Positions 12,283-24,219 of a DNA stretch of 64,000 nucleotides are shown here, one piece after another (position 1 is the stretch's first letter; each line of letters opens with the position of its first letter). The stretch is from Galerina marginata (Eukaryota; Basidiomycota; Agaricomycetes; Agaricales; Galerinaceae), in assembly GCA_023014335.1 (NCBI GenBank), contig JAECYW010000029.1, positions 1 to 64,000 on the forward strand, written 5' to 3'. Made by a program: the position numbers and the translations under genes. The notes beneath the pieces are model-generated. The model ran no database searches. It was not told the origin of the DNA and was given only the letters and a program-made list of their open reading frames with translations.

Positions 12283-13324
12283 TCAGTGATACGTACTGGG
12301 TTGAGCCATTGACTATTTGCGCCAAATTTGCGCACGCAGTTACAAATGCACTGTCAATTTGTGTCGAGGGAGCAGGAAATGTCGATTGTTGGTGGATTGT
12401 ATTTGTCCCATGGGCCATGACGCTAGGAAATAAAGTAACAAAACCTCATCATAAAGGAGTGACAATCGTTTACTGATACGCAAACGACCAGAGGATGATC
12501 GAGCCCTTTCGGATCACGCAACTTCGGATCAAACGATTAGAAGATCCGACTTCGGATCAGACCCCTGATTAGATAACCGCATCTCCCGCACCCCCAGAGC
12601 AGCCTGACGGCCCCGGTCCCATTCCGCACGTTCTAAGTAGTTGATCCTCCAAGCACCCTTGAATGGACCTGACGCCGTCGAGGTAGTCCCGGGTGTTCAA
12701 ATTCCACGCATTGTCACAGTACGTCCAGCAGGATTTAGAGAGCCGCACCGTCATGGCAGTATTGTCAATAGGGATCTTATTCTTATTCTGACGTTGATTT
12801 CCTGCGGTGTCGAGTGGTGTCGCCTTGGAGGATTACTACGGTAGAGCCAGGTAGGAATTCGTGCGTGTCTTTACGGTGGACTCAGTGGCGGAGTGCGGTT
12901 GTAACGTGTAGCGCGAAGGAGAGCGCGAACATGATGGGGGAAAGGACCTGGAGCCACAGACTTGCTACGACTCAAGGGACAAGAACGAGGAGATTTGGCG
13001 CATGTATTTTGTTTCCGACTGGCATTTCCTTGGGCGTAATGTACATACAGGGACGCGATTGGGCTGTGATAAATATAACGATTGTATTGTAATATCTGTC
13101 TGTCTTGGGATATAGAGTAAAAAGCATGGTTGTAGATGAGCGATGCGATAATGCAAATAATAAAGTGAAGGGTGTCATGAGTCACTCGAACGTTCAGGTG
13201 AAGCAGGGTAAAACGCAACGCATAAGTGATGTCCAGAAACCGTAGTTGAAAGTAGAGAATTAGATCCGAGATGCGTGTCGAGTAGAAGTAGAAATTCGAT
13301 TGCTTTTTTTAATGGGAACTCCGA

Positions 13325-14172
13325 TCATGATATAGGTGATCCGTAGCATTCCAAGCAGGTCGTGGTATTGCTGCATCCAAAAAAAAAACCGAACTCAATA
13401 CGAAGATCGAAAAAATAGATCGCACAACCCACCTGGCCACATCCTCGTAGCAGCACTTCCGACACACGAGCCGTGCACACCCAGGTCCGTATTCATCCTG
13501 GTACAGATACGCATGTCTCTCCTCCGCCGCGAATTCGCCCGGCGTAAGCAGGAGTCTGTCTTTGGGAGGTCCGGTATATGGCATCGCATCACGACGACCA
13601 TCTTCATCGTCTTCATCGAACGCCTTCCTCCGCTTGCCCGAGCCGCTGATGGACTGCTGCGTCGGAGTCATCAGCACGTCAGGCAGGTTCGTGTTGGAGG
13701 GGTTGACCAGGGAGAGCACCGAGCGCGAGCGGCGCAGCGGGGAGGCGCAAGCGGAGATGGACGGCGATGGGGACGACGACCAGGTCAGGTTGGGCGTGGG
13801 CGGCTGCGACGCTGCGGAGTGCGTGCACCTGCGCGAGCAGACCGTGCAGGTTGTCGATGCGCATCTGTGGCGTCGTAAGTAAGAACGACAGGCGTGTAAG
13901 AGTAAAAATTGTATGCACACTGCACATTGGATCATGTTGGTTCCGCCTGTAGGGCTCGCGCGGTGGCAGGATGTGCAGATGGGTATCAGCGAGCCCATCG
14001 CGCCTTTGTTAAACCCAGAGCTCGCCGTCGTCGCTGAGGTGGCAGTGGCCACTGCCACCACAACATTCTTCAGCCCGACAACGCTGGACGTCGGCGACGG
14101 CGTCCCGCTCCTGAGCAGCTTGCGCCGTTTGAAAGGCGGCTTTGACTGCGCTGCCAATTGAGCGAAAAACAT
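13325..14172 (-). CDS. Cysteine-rich, zinc-ribbon-like small fungal protein
   Basis: Three exons: 14172-13919, 13864-13433, 13370-13325, joined by GT-AG introns, giving 243 aa. ATG at 14172 opens MFFAQLAAQSKPPFKRR. Three cysteine clusters can bind metal: ICTSCHR with IQCAVC; TTCTVCSRRCT; and a C-terminal CGRKC-like CARLVCRKCCYED ending TTTCLECYG. Between them lie a Ser/Pro-rich linker (PPTPNLTWSSSPSPSIS) and a basic-acidic stretch (GKRRKAFDEDDEDGRRD) that could be a nuclear signal. I recall uncharacterised fungal homologues with this layout; no function is known to me. The last short exon completes the C-terminal zinc site, which supports the model. Two ACGCGT boxes lie about 200 bp upstream. 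Confidence 0.75.
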
Positions 14173-14374
14173 CGTCAGAAAGGTGGAAGTGGGAGAAAGA
14201 GAGAGTTTGTGGCTCACAAGAGGGAAGAGAGGTTTTCAACATTGCTCAAATACTGATGATCATCGCCAGCGAGGCGGTTGGGCACAAGCCTCGCGTCGTC
14301 ACCGAGCAAAGCAACTGTGACACTGACAAGATCAATGTTCGTGATTCGGCAGGATCACGTGGCACAGAACATAG

Positions 14375-14390
14375 ACGCGTCGAGACGCGT
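14375..14390. promoter_or_regulatory. Paired ACGCGT (MluI cell-cycle box-like) sites
   Basis: ACGCGTCG occurs at 14375 and again at 14385, exactly 10 bp (one helical turn) apart, about 205 bp upstream of the cysteine-rich protein's ATG. ACGCGT is the known binding core of the MBF (Mbp1/Swi6-type) factor in fungi. Function here is inference. Confidence 0.4.
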
Positions 14391-14597
14391 CGAAGACACA
14401 ACTCTGCGGTAATGTGTGCAGAAGACCCCTTCCTGATGACTGGGACACCTATCATCGGTGCTAAGTTACACAGACCTCTTGCGTATATTTGAATCCTGGC
14501 AGTTAGTTATAGTAGCGACCAGTGCTGTTGAATCTTATTTTAAATTCTAAGTCTAGGGGTACGGGTCCAGGAAATTATGTGGGCTTGAAGCTGAACC

Positions 14598-16543
14598 CTA
14601 CTCCGCCTCTGCGTCCAAGGCATCTCCAAAGAAAAGCGCACTTGAAACACGAAGTTCCACTGACGCGTCCATTTTCTTTTTTAATCGAGACTTTGCATTG
14701 AACCTGGGAGCATTAGGCATGGTCTGACAAGGCGTGCACCGGGAAATAATACTTACAACGCAAGGATGGAGTTGGCGTACACTTAAGCAGATATCAGTAG
14801 TGGCCACATAACGTATGACGATTAGATCAAGGCGCACAACTTGGTATAGAGAATTGGACGGCGAGATACAACACGGAAGAAGGATTTGAGGCGTACTGCA
14901 GGAGGACTCGGGTTTAATTCTTCGTATTCTCGTGGCCTAAGCACACATACCAGCGCAATGATTAGAATCTTGGATATCCTAAAATACGAGGAGAATTTTT
15001 AAGTCTCGAAACCCAAAGTAAAATCATGTGGAACTCACGCATTTAACATCCCGGTTCCAATAAAGAACAAGACAAGGTCATTCACAACATTTTGGCTCCT
15101 GCTGGAAGAATGTTTATCCCGTGAAAACTGGGAGGAGACTTAGGTACACCGGTCTCACCTCTTACTCCCAGTCCGGGAGGCGGCACTGAAGAGAACGAAG
15201 GACATAATGGCAGAAATGACGCAGTCGACGGCGGCAGCTGAACCGACAGAAATATAGATGACGTGCTGACAGAGAGAAGAGTACCAAGGTTAATGTTGTT
15301 GCTTCGAATAAAATTTTCCAGCAGCGTACTTCAAACGCCGTGGAGAAGCTAAAAATATTCTCTGTTTGTTCTCTAGACGTGGTATTGGTACCATAACCTT
15401 TCGATAAAGAGAACGGACTGACAGGTATGACAAGAACGCTAGGAAGTTTGGTCAATGTGCGTCGCACGCACCAGCTTGCAATTAATTTGACTAACCAACG
15501 CCAACGCCTGCGGCGGAATTATTGATAGGTAAGTCCTATATTCAAGAAAATTCGACAATGACTCACCAACCATGAAGAAAAATGTTAACACAGAAATTGA
15601 CTACCTTAAGCACGTCGGTAAGTATTCTCTTCGCCTGCATTCCACGGCTAACCCTGAGCAACCTAACAAGCTCTCTTTTTAAGGTTATGTTATCCGCCAC
15701 TTTTACAATAGTCGTCAGTTTGTAAGTTACCAGGATGGTAACACGCTCACAGATCCAAACTAGGTAGAGGTAAAAGCTGAATTATTACGATGATGAGTAT
15801 TGAGCGGAATCGGAAAATCAACCCATAGACGCTAACCTTTGGACTAGTAGCATAAGTACCGTCTAAAGGAAGGACGTGAGTCCAAATATTTGGTTATCGA
15901 GAAGACTGACTTCTAACCTTGACCGTGGTGAGCACCTATTTAGAAAAAAAAAATCAACGGATGGGGGGAACAGGGTTTAGAAGACGAATCAGCAATGCTT
16001 CGACAACTAACCTTCATGCACCTGCAAGGCAGGAAGAGGCAACGACATCAGTCCTTGTGCCTATCCCAAAAACGGAAACGGGACATACCAGACAATGTTA
16101 GTGTCCGCATCTTTCGACGAAGTCAATAGGGACGAATACATCATTTTTGTTGAGAATGCGAAGTGGATACATTCGAGGAAGCTAGCATAATCAAGGTCAG
16201 CCTATCAATCGACGTTAAGCGGGAATGGCGAATGATATCCTTACCAAACTGCCATAATCTAAGATATGCGACATCGATGCTGAGCTGCAGGTGGGTAGAT
16301 TTATTGCCACGACTGACCGTCAACTTCCTCGTTCTCGAATCCTTGACGTAGTTCGTGAAGTATTGATAAGCCTGGAGAATGGTCATGCCAAACAATCTGT
16401 GGGTCCTGTAAGTATTAATAAAGCACTGAGATCAAGTTGACTCGGATGTACGCTCACACTGATTTGATGACGAATCCGAAGAGAGGAGCACGAACGTTTG
16501 CGGAGCCGGTCAAGTCCCTCCAGCGACTGGAATCTAGCGACAT
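14598..16543 (-). CDS. DUF6534-like multi-TM membrane protein (copy B)
   Basis: Multi-exon membrane protein of a large basidiomycete family with about seven predicted TM helices; no biochemical function known. It starts at 16543 (MSLDSSRWRDLTG). A phase-2 intron then leads to LFGMTILQAYQYFTNY, the hallmark first-helix motif. Further exons encode VCFLECIHFAFSTKMMYSSL and DADTNIVW. The last exon gives KSRLKKKMDASVELRVSS and stops at 14598-14600. Intron positions and phases at the 5' end match the neighbouring copy (17292-19340), so the two are tandem duplicates in the same orientation. Middle exons (about 14850-15950) were not all delimited, so exact length is open. No obligatory frame break was seen. 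Confidence 0.72.
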
Positions 16544-17291
16544 AGTTGCAGAAAATTCAAAGACCAAACACCCGTGAGGGTTGAGACAGAGGGAGCGAGA
16601 AAGAGAAAAGCCATTCATCCCCAATATTCCCCCTTATTTATACCAGGCCGGCGGCGGCTCTTCCGAACAACGAAATTTGAACCTGACCAGGCTGTGACTG
16701 GGCTGTGATAAGAGCAAAAATTCGAGGATTAGTCAACCTCAAGACAGGGGCACAGTCCGCTCAAGACGGTAAGATTGCCAGTGGTAATCCGACGATTGTT
16801 TAACGTTAAACATTAGACACCTGACAGACATTTGGGTGGAATAAAAATCAGCAAGCTGTCAAGATTTGATAGGAAGAATTGATACTAACCATAACTGCTT
16901 ATCTTGGTTTCCCGATACCGGAGACTGAGTAAGAACATGCTGTTGAAGCTCGCCGCGCGTCGTTGACGCGTCATTGAGAAAGACATTCGCGTCCGACGCG
17001 TCGTCACCGAAAGTAACCGTTCTTGCGTGAAAATCGTTGAATGCGATTTGCATGGCCACGCGGTATACGTAGCGGGTACACACTCGTCGAGGTGTGTCGA
17101 ATCTTCAACCTTGCGATAACCCAGGACAATTCTATGAATCCAGCACCTCTGTTCGGGAAGGAGGGTATATTATAGCTGCGACATGCCGATACCACGACTG
17201 GACGTAAGTGCAAAGAAAATCGGAGCCCAAACCTCTGATTAACATGCTTCAAGTTCTTCTCGTCTCCTCCACATGGTTTTCCCGAAGGTAA
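16544..17291. promoter_or_regulatory. Intergenic promoter region of copy B with two ACGCGT boxes
   Basis: No supported gene. ACGCGT occurs at 16966-16971 and 16996-17001, both inside GACGCGTC contexts, with a related CGCGCGTCG just upstream. They lie about 420-460 bp before the copy B start codon. An opposite-strand frame through them (16859-17083) has no recognisable content. Confidence 0.35.
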
Positions 17292-19340
17292 TTAGTTCGG
17301 AGTGATAGACGCTGGCTCCTCCCCAAATATAAGAAAACTAGACACGCGGAGATCAACCGAGGGATCCATCTTTTCTTTGAGCCGTGTTTTGGCATTAAAT
17401 CTGCAGTGATAACAGAAAAGAATTAAGCGAGGAAAGCTTGGTCAAGTGTATACGCATTGGGCCAAGGGAAACACCCACAGCGCCAGTAATGAATTTGCGT
17501 AAACTAAAGAAGACATTCAATAAGTGGATCGGAATTAATACAGAAAGGGTCTCCGCTCACTTCGTGGTACCGAAAACTCGAGGGCGAGGTACAAGACTGA
17601 CGATGGATTAGAGGCGTACTACCAAGGGAAGAAAAGAAGGGTTAGGAACTAACACAGAAACTATGGACAGGCGCACCAAGGTGATAGTAATGATTGCTGA
17701 TATTCTAAGAAATTGCCAAGATAAACTCTATCAGTGTGCAGGAAAGGAGATTGATCATTCTTACGCTGTTAGTACGCCAGTGCCAATAAAAAACAGGATG
17801 AGGTAATGCACAATGCCGCCGCCCCTGCGTAGTCAGCCTTGGTTATTTCTAATCAAAGAGTCGAAGATCGGTGGCACAAGGTTTATCTTACCTACCCTTG
17901 AAGCTCGCAGACGCCGAGCTCGAATTGTAGAGGACAACTGAAATGACGGCGGCGATTCCACAGTCGATTGCGGCTGTAGATCCAAAGGCGACGTAAAGCA
18001 TTTTCTGAACCAGCCGAAAGAATTGAGCCTGAAAGAAGTAGCGGTGATCCGCGACGACAACAAGACCTCACCTCAAACGACTACGAAAAGCTGAATATGT
18101 TCACGACTTGTCCTCTTCCACAAGAGATCTATGCTTCAGTAGCGTTCGAGAGACTTAAGGACAGCAACGGGCTTACAGAAAGGCCAAGAAGCCTGGGTCG
18201 TGGAAATGCATTCAGGCTCGTTCATGTCCATGGTATATCGTGGAGTTAATAGACCCACCGATACCAACAGCTAGGAACACTGGAAGGTTAATAAAAATGG
18301 ATGTTGAAAGTGTCCAATGACACGCGCCTATGGCGTATAAAAACGTAATGATTGAGAATGACTAGATGGGGGTTTGTCACTGATTCATTTGAGGTGGTCA
18401 AATATTAGCTGTACTTTGATAGCTCGCGAGAGCCCCCGTTTTATAAGGATGTTCTCTGCCACTTGTAGGGTTCAGCTAAATGTCGAAGTGTGGGTCAACA
18501 CCGAGCACTTACAAATCCAGATAAGGTACAAGTAATAGCTATCATATAGTCAACGTGTAAAGAAATAGACAGATTGTTCTAATATCGAACCTTTGAACAA
18601 AAATCAGAAGTAAGGTCTATGAAAAGAAGGCAGAACATAAAAGATGCGTGTCAGGTGGCCAATAGATCATGGGAAGGTATACAGAAAAGGGCATACCTTC
18701 GCAACAGCCATAGCCTACGGAAGGCAAGTCAGAAGCTTGTGATCCCTTCTCACAGAAGCGCCAGAGAATTGTCGCTTACCTTTGTACTCCTGCAGCATAA
18801 ATAGTCACATGGTCATCAAATATATTTCGTCTCCCAGCACGGTAATTGAAAACAAAGTAGATGCGCACCAAATGACGGTCTCATTGGTATATCTTGCAGC
18901 GCTCGTGAGCGATCCGTACATGAGGACCGAGGAGAAAGCAAAATGCAAACAGTCCAGAAGACTATTGACGAGTATTACGGACAATGGATAGCCAGCACAT
19001 TGAACAGGTTCAGACCGGAAGAAGAAATCATTTCCTGAACTTACCAGACTGTGACGATCTAAGTAGCAGGGAAGTTTGTGGATGACACCATAAAGGAGTG
19101 GGATAGAAGATGAGAGTGTGGAAAAGAGGGTTGGCGGACCGTCTCACTGTGACCTTTCTGCCTTTCGAATCGTGACCATAGTTCCAGAAGTATTGATAGG
19201 CCTGGAGCAACGTTACGCCAAACAATCTGAAAGGGGGGTTAATCGCACCATCCGCGCCCAGGAGACATTTTTACTCACACTGATCCAGCTAAAAATCCAA
19301 GGAATGGCACTCGCAAATTCTCGACGGCGTCCATGTCCAT
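17292..19340 (-). CDS. DUF6534-like multi-TM membrane protein (copy A)
   Basis: Paralogue of copy B. It starts at 19340 (MDMDAVENLRVPFLGFLAGS); after a phase-2 intron (19278-19227) it continues LFGVTLLQAYQYFWNYGHDS. Later exons give CLLDCLHFAFSSVLMYGSL, ARYTNETVIW, GGIVHYLILFFIGTGVLT, AISAIITITLYASNPSSV and EFSVPRIYANSLLALFNAKT. The C-terminus KEKMDPSVDLRVSSFLIFGE ends in the stop at 17292-17294. Hydrophobic helices alternate with short loops as expected for a seven-TM protein with a polar C-tail. At least eight introns are present; a few middle exons (about 18080-18500) remain unresolved, so a hidden defect there is possible. Its promoter is occupied by the TIR element beginning 30 bp upstream. 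Confidence 0.75.
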
Positions 19341-19369
19341 GATTTACCTGGTCGGAGGTGTGAGGTATT

Positions 19370-20921
19370 CATCAGTAAAACTACACATCACTTACCACAC
19401 TTGTGTGACTTGAGATCACTTGGGACCCAGCTTGGATCGCTTTGTCACTTGAGAGTGCAGCCACAATAAATGAAAACACTTCAAGTGACAACTCAAGTGC
19501 GTAAGTGATTAAGGTAGGAAGTGCATACAAGGTCTCCTCCTTGGACTTGGGCGAAATCATTCAAAATGAGAAATTCTGTGAAGTTCGTTGAGACTCTGCC
19601 ACACGTGATCGCGTTTCCTCACATCAACGAAGAAATTTCTTCCTTTCTTGTCTTTCAACCACCTCAACGACGCTCAACAATCGCCGACGGTGCTCGCATC
19701 TTCTTATTTTGCCCGCAAACTCGCAATGCCACAGTCGTCCGTCATACCCTGACTTCTTTTTCTGACCGTAAGTAAGTTCTGATCTTTCGGAGCATGTTAT
19801 CTGTTCACTCATTGGGTTGTAATTGCAGGCGTTTCACCGATCTCAAGCTGCCAGGTTCGTTGCAAACGATGTTCGCGCGTTGTCTGGTGAACTACTATTC
19901 TTTCCATGGTTCTTTAACAGTTGTTCCTGCCTTGGTATCGCAAGCAACGACACCTCACGCATAAATCGCCATTTCCAAGTGAGCCTTTTGCTTGCTTACT
20001 TGCTCGTTGTATTCTTACCCAACCAATTATCTACCCTTCAAGATCCTTCGTACGAGGCGTGCTACAGGAGCCGCGAACACTACCTGTCAGCACCCTACCC
20101 TCTCTCTTTGATCCTGAACTTACTGTTGATAGCCTCAGATGCGAAGCACCGCTGCTCGTTGTTGACTACAATAAACCCATTTGAGAGTCCTCAGCTTAGA
20201 TGGGCATGTCGAGAAGGACGATGGCAATGGCAACTGGGGAATGCCAGTACCTGTAAGCACCACGTCCCGTCGTCACATCAGTGTGTTACCACTGACCTGC
20301 TTGTCATTTAGTTGCAAGTGTAGAAGTGCTTGAGGTGAATCTCGCTCAACAAACATGTACGTTGAACCCGCATCGGACGATGACCAGCGCTTCCGCCACC
20401 TGACCCTCCGTTCTGCAGCAGATAGCGTTTATTCCTTCTTTTCGCTACATCTAACCGCTGCGATGCCCTTGCCAATTAGGTATGGTGGTGCCTGATGTTG
20501 TAAACATGCCGGACTAACCCGCCAATCCATTTGTCGCAGAAACGGCATTGTGCTTGCTGATGATCGCCGGCGTGCAGCAATTCGTGGCGGGGATTATGGC
20601 AAGTACCTTAGTAACTACAGTTTAATTACAACCTGTCGTAGATAGACTCTTGATCAAATGAATCAATTGTTACTGCTATCATTTTTTCGCGAGATGTGGA
20701 CCAAAAATTAGCTCTCTTACTCACTTTGAAAGTGACTTGACGACTGACTTGTTCACTTGGAATGCCACTTGAACTCACTTTCCTAAGTGAATTCACTTCG
20801 CTAAGGCAGCAACCTACTTAGCCAAGTGAGTTTCACATGTTCACTTGAACTCACTTTCGTCACTTTGGCACTTGCCAAAGTGACCTAAGTGACCTAAGTC
20901 AACGTGTAGTTTTCCTGATGT
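19370..20921. mobile_element. TIR element with AAGTGA/TCACTT subterminal repeats
   Basis: The left end reads CATCAGTAAAACTACACATC. The right end, in reverse complement, reads CATCAGGAAAACTACACGTT. These form terminal inverted repeats of about 17 bp with one mismatch. Inside both ends the pentamer CACTT/AAGTG is repeated many times: left about 19388-19510; right about 20700-20905, including the tandem AGTGACCTAAGTGACCTAAG. Such subterminal arrays are typical transposase-binding regions of TIR transposons. The interior has a spliced gene but no recognisable transposase, so the element is either non-autonomous or of an unfamiliar family. Confidence 0.65.
19566..20600 (+). CDS. Unidentified spliced gene inside the TIR element
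   Basis: ATG at 19566 (MRNSVKFVETLPHVIAF) opens an 81-codon exon with good coding character. A GTAAGT donor follows at about 19767 and an acceptor TTGCAG at about 19829. Further plausible exons occur at 19921-20290, where two frames compete (LFDPELTVDSLRC or YPLSLILNLLLIASD), at 20354 (MYVEPASDDDQRFRHLTLRS) and at 20540 (NGIVLADDRRRAAIRGG). I could not choose a unique splice model and do not recognise the protein. It could be a cargo gene, a diverged transposase component or a host gene captured between the inverted repeats. The end coordinate is approximate. Confidence 0.35.
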
Positions 20922-21340
20922 TCCAACGATCTGCTTGGATGTGGGAGACCTGGACAGAGGAAGGGCGGAAACAGGAAGCTTGTAATCCGTGGGCGCTGAT
21001 ATTAAGTATCGACAGTTTCCCAGCCTTACTGGACCGGATTTCTTCCGACTCCAACGAGGTCCGTCATCACTACTTCGGCGTCCTTGGATTATAAATAGTA
21101 GCAGCTTTAACCAGTTGTAGCAATCGAACAGGCTTCAGGCATGTCAGATTCAGGAGGGTGGTGCCCACTATCAGGAAGAAGAAATGGGCTCTTCCATGTC
21201 GCTCACTCGCTCGAGCCTCGTCAACGAGGCGGTAGGTGCATAGGTAGCACTAAGTTGAAAGCCACGAGTCCGACATCAACGCAGGGCTTTGGTACGGGCA
21301 GTTTGGGATTGGAAACTAAGAGTTCAGACTATGAGAGAAC
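20922..21340. other. Intergenic, no gene seen
   Basis: No convincing coding or repeat signal. A short frame at 21141-21350 has no recognisable content. Confidence 0.3.
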
Positions 21341-22110
21341 GTCTGATTGACTGGGAGCAAGGTGCGAGGACCTGGTGCGCGCACCGCACCTCGCACCGTT
21401 ATGCTGCTGAGGCGGGCGGCGGTCACTGCGATAACTTCTCGCGTATTTGGTAGAAGTATCTCCAGCAAGGCGTCACGGATCCGGTATATGAGTGGCTTGG
21501 CCGCAAGTTGAACCACCTAATCCAGATATTAACCTAAGTACGCCGCTGCTGCTTTTTTTGTTAGGTTAATTGATCATTGAAGTCAATTGTTTTGTGCCTA
21601 AATACTACGGGCTGGTGACACTATTACTTTGATGCAAAATAAAAGTTTTGGATTTAAAATTGGTGGTTCTAAGGCCTTAAACGAACCAGCATACATAAAA
21701 TCACCTCAATGATGTCCATTATGGATGTCCACTGAGCTCTCTAAGGCTGTCTCTCCGTCAAACCCTCACAAAAATTCAGAGTTTGCTCAGACTTCAACTA
21801 CAAGACTGTCTTGGAAGTCACCTTTCAATAACCACCAGAGAAACAGAAAAAGTTCAATAGCAGCTCATGGGCTTCGTGAACTTGAAGTCAAAGTCATCTC
21901 AAAGCAATATTGTTTAAGGTGCGAGGTGCGGAGTGCGCAGGGAGGTGCGAGGAGGAAGTGACAGGGAGTGGTGGGGTGCGAGGTGCACTGAAGGTGCGCG
22001 GGAATAGTTTGGGCAGCTTGCGGGGACTCAAACGTTAGGTGCGGGTGCGGGGTGCGAGGTGCGAGGTTCGGGTACGAGGTGCCACGGCACCTCACTCCCG
22101 CGACCCATCT
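21341..22110. repeat. GGTGCGAGGTGC-type degenerate repeat tracts
   Basis: Two tracts (21358-21400 and 21918-22090) are built of permutations of GGTGCGAGG/GGTGCGGG, with an inverted copy GCACCTCGCACC in the first. The second tract ends in a palindrome, GAGGTGCCACGGCACCTC (22076-22093). The tracts flank about 500 bp of unrecognised sequence, so they may be remains of transposon ends. No coding function is likely. Confidence 0.5.
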
Positions 22111-22540
22111 ATTTTGACGGGGTTGCAAAATCCATTGCACATTGTTTAAGTTTTGCCCCGAGTTTTGCATTTGGCTAAATTCAATCAATATTATGAGTTT
22201 TGCCCTGGGCAAATTACAGACAAAATGGCAAATTTAGAATAGGTTTTGCTGTCGTCAAGTTCAGACATTTTCCACTTATTTTCCAATTGGCAGAATCTGG
22301 TTAAAATCCCAAGTTTTGCTGGAATTTTCCAGACCATCAAAATGACATATCTTGACTCATTCAAAAGAATGGCGAAATGTGAGAGTTCAGTCATATTTAG
22401 CAGCACTGAAAATGAGCGTAGGAAATTCTAAATTTAGAAAATGTGCAAAATGATTCATTTTGCTGTGTCATATCGCCGCCGGCAAAATGTATTCTTTTGT
22501 CCACATTTTACCTTTGTCAAAATGATATGGCAAAATGAGT
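22111..22540. repeat. Cluster of GCAAAAT / ATTTTGC motifs
   Basis: GCAAAAT, GGCAAAT, GTTTTGCC and CAAAATG motifs recur in both orientations at least a dozen times over about 400 bp, ending at GGCAAAATGAGTCG. The density is far above the surroundings. It resembles the subterminal part of a DNA transposon, but I found no matching distal end. Confidence 0.4.
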
Positions 22541-24219
22541 CGCGCGCTGAGCGAGGCGCAGACTGGTCGCTGCGCGTGTCGGCCGTCGCTGAGCGCCAAA
22601 TGTCTCTCCTAGCGCTGACTCATCGGGCACGCTACCGGGTTCTTCTCACCTAGTACACCACTTGCCTTATCTCCGTCTGAGTCATGCTAAATTCCACTGA
22701 CTCCTTCCTCGCCAATGGCTCAGGGAGCCACAGATGCTGGTACCCATGGAGTGACCGTCGCCGCCAACTGCTGTACGCGCATGCAAAACGGGATGGCCAC
22801 ACACAGCACCGAGGGAAGCGAGCCGTCGTAAAGCAGGCGGCCCCTGCACCATACATACCTATGCTTCTCCGCGACTCCGCCTGCACCCACATAGGTTATC
22901 ACTAGCAGAACTGCCCGGTGCTCCAAAGAATTTCGTATATTAGTGTACACACTAAACTGAGCACCCCCAAGCTGTCCCGCTTTCGCTGCCCGCGCTACCT
23001 GCACTGAGGTGCCAGATCCCTGTGGACGCAAGCTCGAAGTCGCTGCTAACAGCCGCCGCTGGTCCTACTCGCTAGGCTTATTTGTTGTCTTCTCCTTAGA
23101 GAATAAGAAGAATGCCGCAAAGACAGCGCTCCGCACTCCAGCAAGCAGGAAGGATCTTTAATGCACCCCGACGCCAACCTGCACACTTTTACGTTGCTCT
23201 CCTCGAGCTTGTGGGAGCGTGTTCTGTGTTCAAAGGAATGGAGGCTGAGTGGTTGGGGTGATGACTGCGTGTACAGGTTGCATCAAACACCGCTGTTTGT
23301 AGGAGCATCATTTGACAAGAGCAGTAGAGTGGTTTTAGTGAAAAGGCATGAGTTGGGCGTTGAATCGAAGCAATCCGGCATGTCAGGGGAGTTCTGTGCG
23401 CCGAAAAAAAAAAAAGAGGTAGATGGTCAGGCTCGAAACCTCAATGAGGCGAATTACAGCGCGAGAGAGAGAGAGCCTTCGATGAACGGAGGGGGGGTGC
23501 GTGTCAATTTGGGGCGCTCGCTGGAGTGCCGCAGCAGGATGACTGCATCTCCTCCTTCGGTACATCCCGCCGCCGACTTGCTGTCGAACGTGCAGCGTCG
23601 CTCCCCATACCGCCACAGCTGTATCCACCTCAAGTGCTCCTCCTTCAAGCGATGCAGCTGGGCTAGATAACTTGGTCCGAGAGCTGCATGAGCCATGTCA
23701 GAGCGTTTTCGAGAGCGCCGTGCGATGGAATTTATGTAGTTACTCTCGAGTTTCACCCAGATCAGCCCCGCCTTCAATATGTTGACATGTACTATAAATT
23801 CAATCGTTCATTCATCTTACTCTGTTTTTACGGATTGAAAGTATCATATAATTAACCCCTAATAAACCCTCGCCTCGAGATTAACGTTCTTCCTCCAGGA
23901 TCTCTCGGAGGTCTTCTACTAGTGAGATTAACTAATTAATATATTGCATGTGGCCCAGTTGTAGAGTACAAGTTTGATTGAGTTGAAAGATGATCAGATA
24001 TACAACTAAAAGGGCAAACATTTTAAGGCATACAAAGATGTGGGCAACAGACAACTTACAACAGCAGTGAGGCAACCAAAAAAAAAGTGATAATTTGGTG
24101 CAGATGTGAACTAACAACCGCCCTCAATTGTCAAGCGGAAGTATGATGGTAAAGGAAAACTTACAAGGCATAATGTGCAAACAAATCCACGCCCTACAGT
24201 TCTGTGAGGGTTGGGCGAA
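22541..24219. other. Gene-poor region
   Basis: Overlapping frames on both strands at 22650-23780 have no recognisable domains. 23776-24219 is AT-rich and non-coding, and probably holds the 3' flank of the minus-strand gene to the right. Confidence 0.3.

Noticed and set aside
12280..12300. A third tRNA suggested by GGGGTTCGAC
   Set aside because: No T-stem pairing, D-arm or acceptor stem around it; the sequence belongs to the inverted-repeat element.
13336..13878. 180-aa plus-strand ORF
   Set aside because: It lies antisense to the spliced cysteine-rich protein gene and has Arg/Ala-rich composition typical of a shadow frame.
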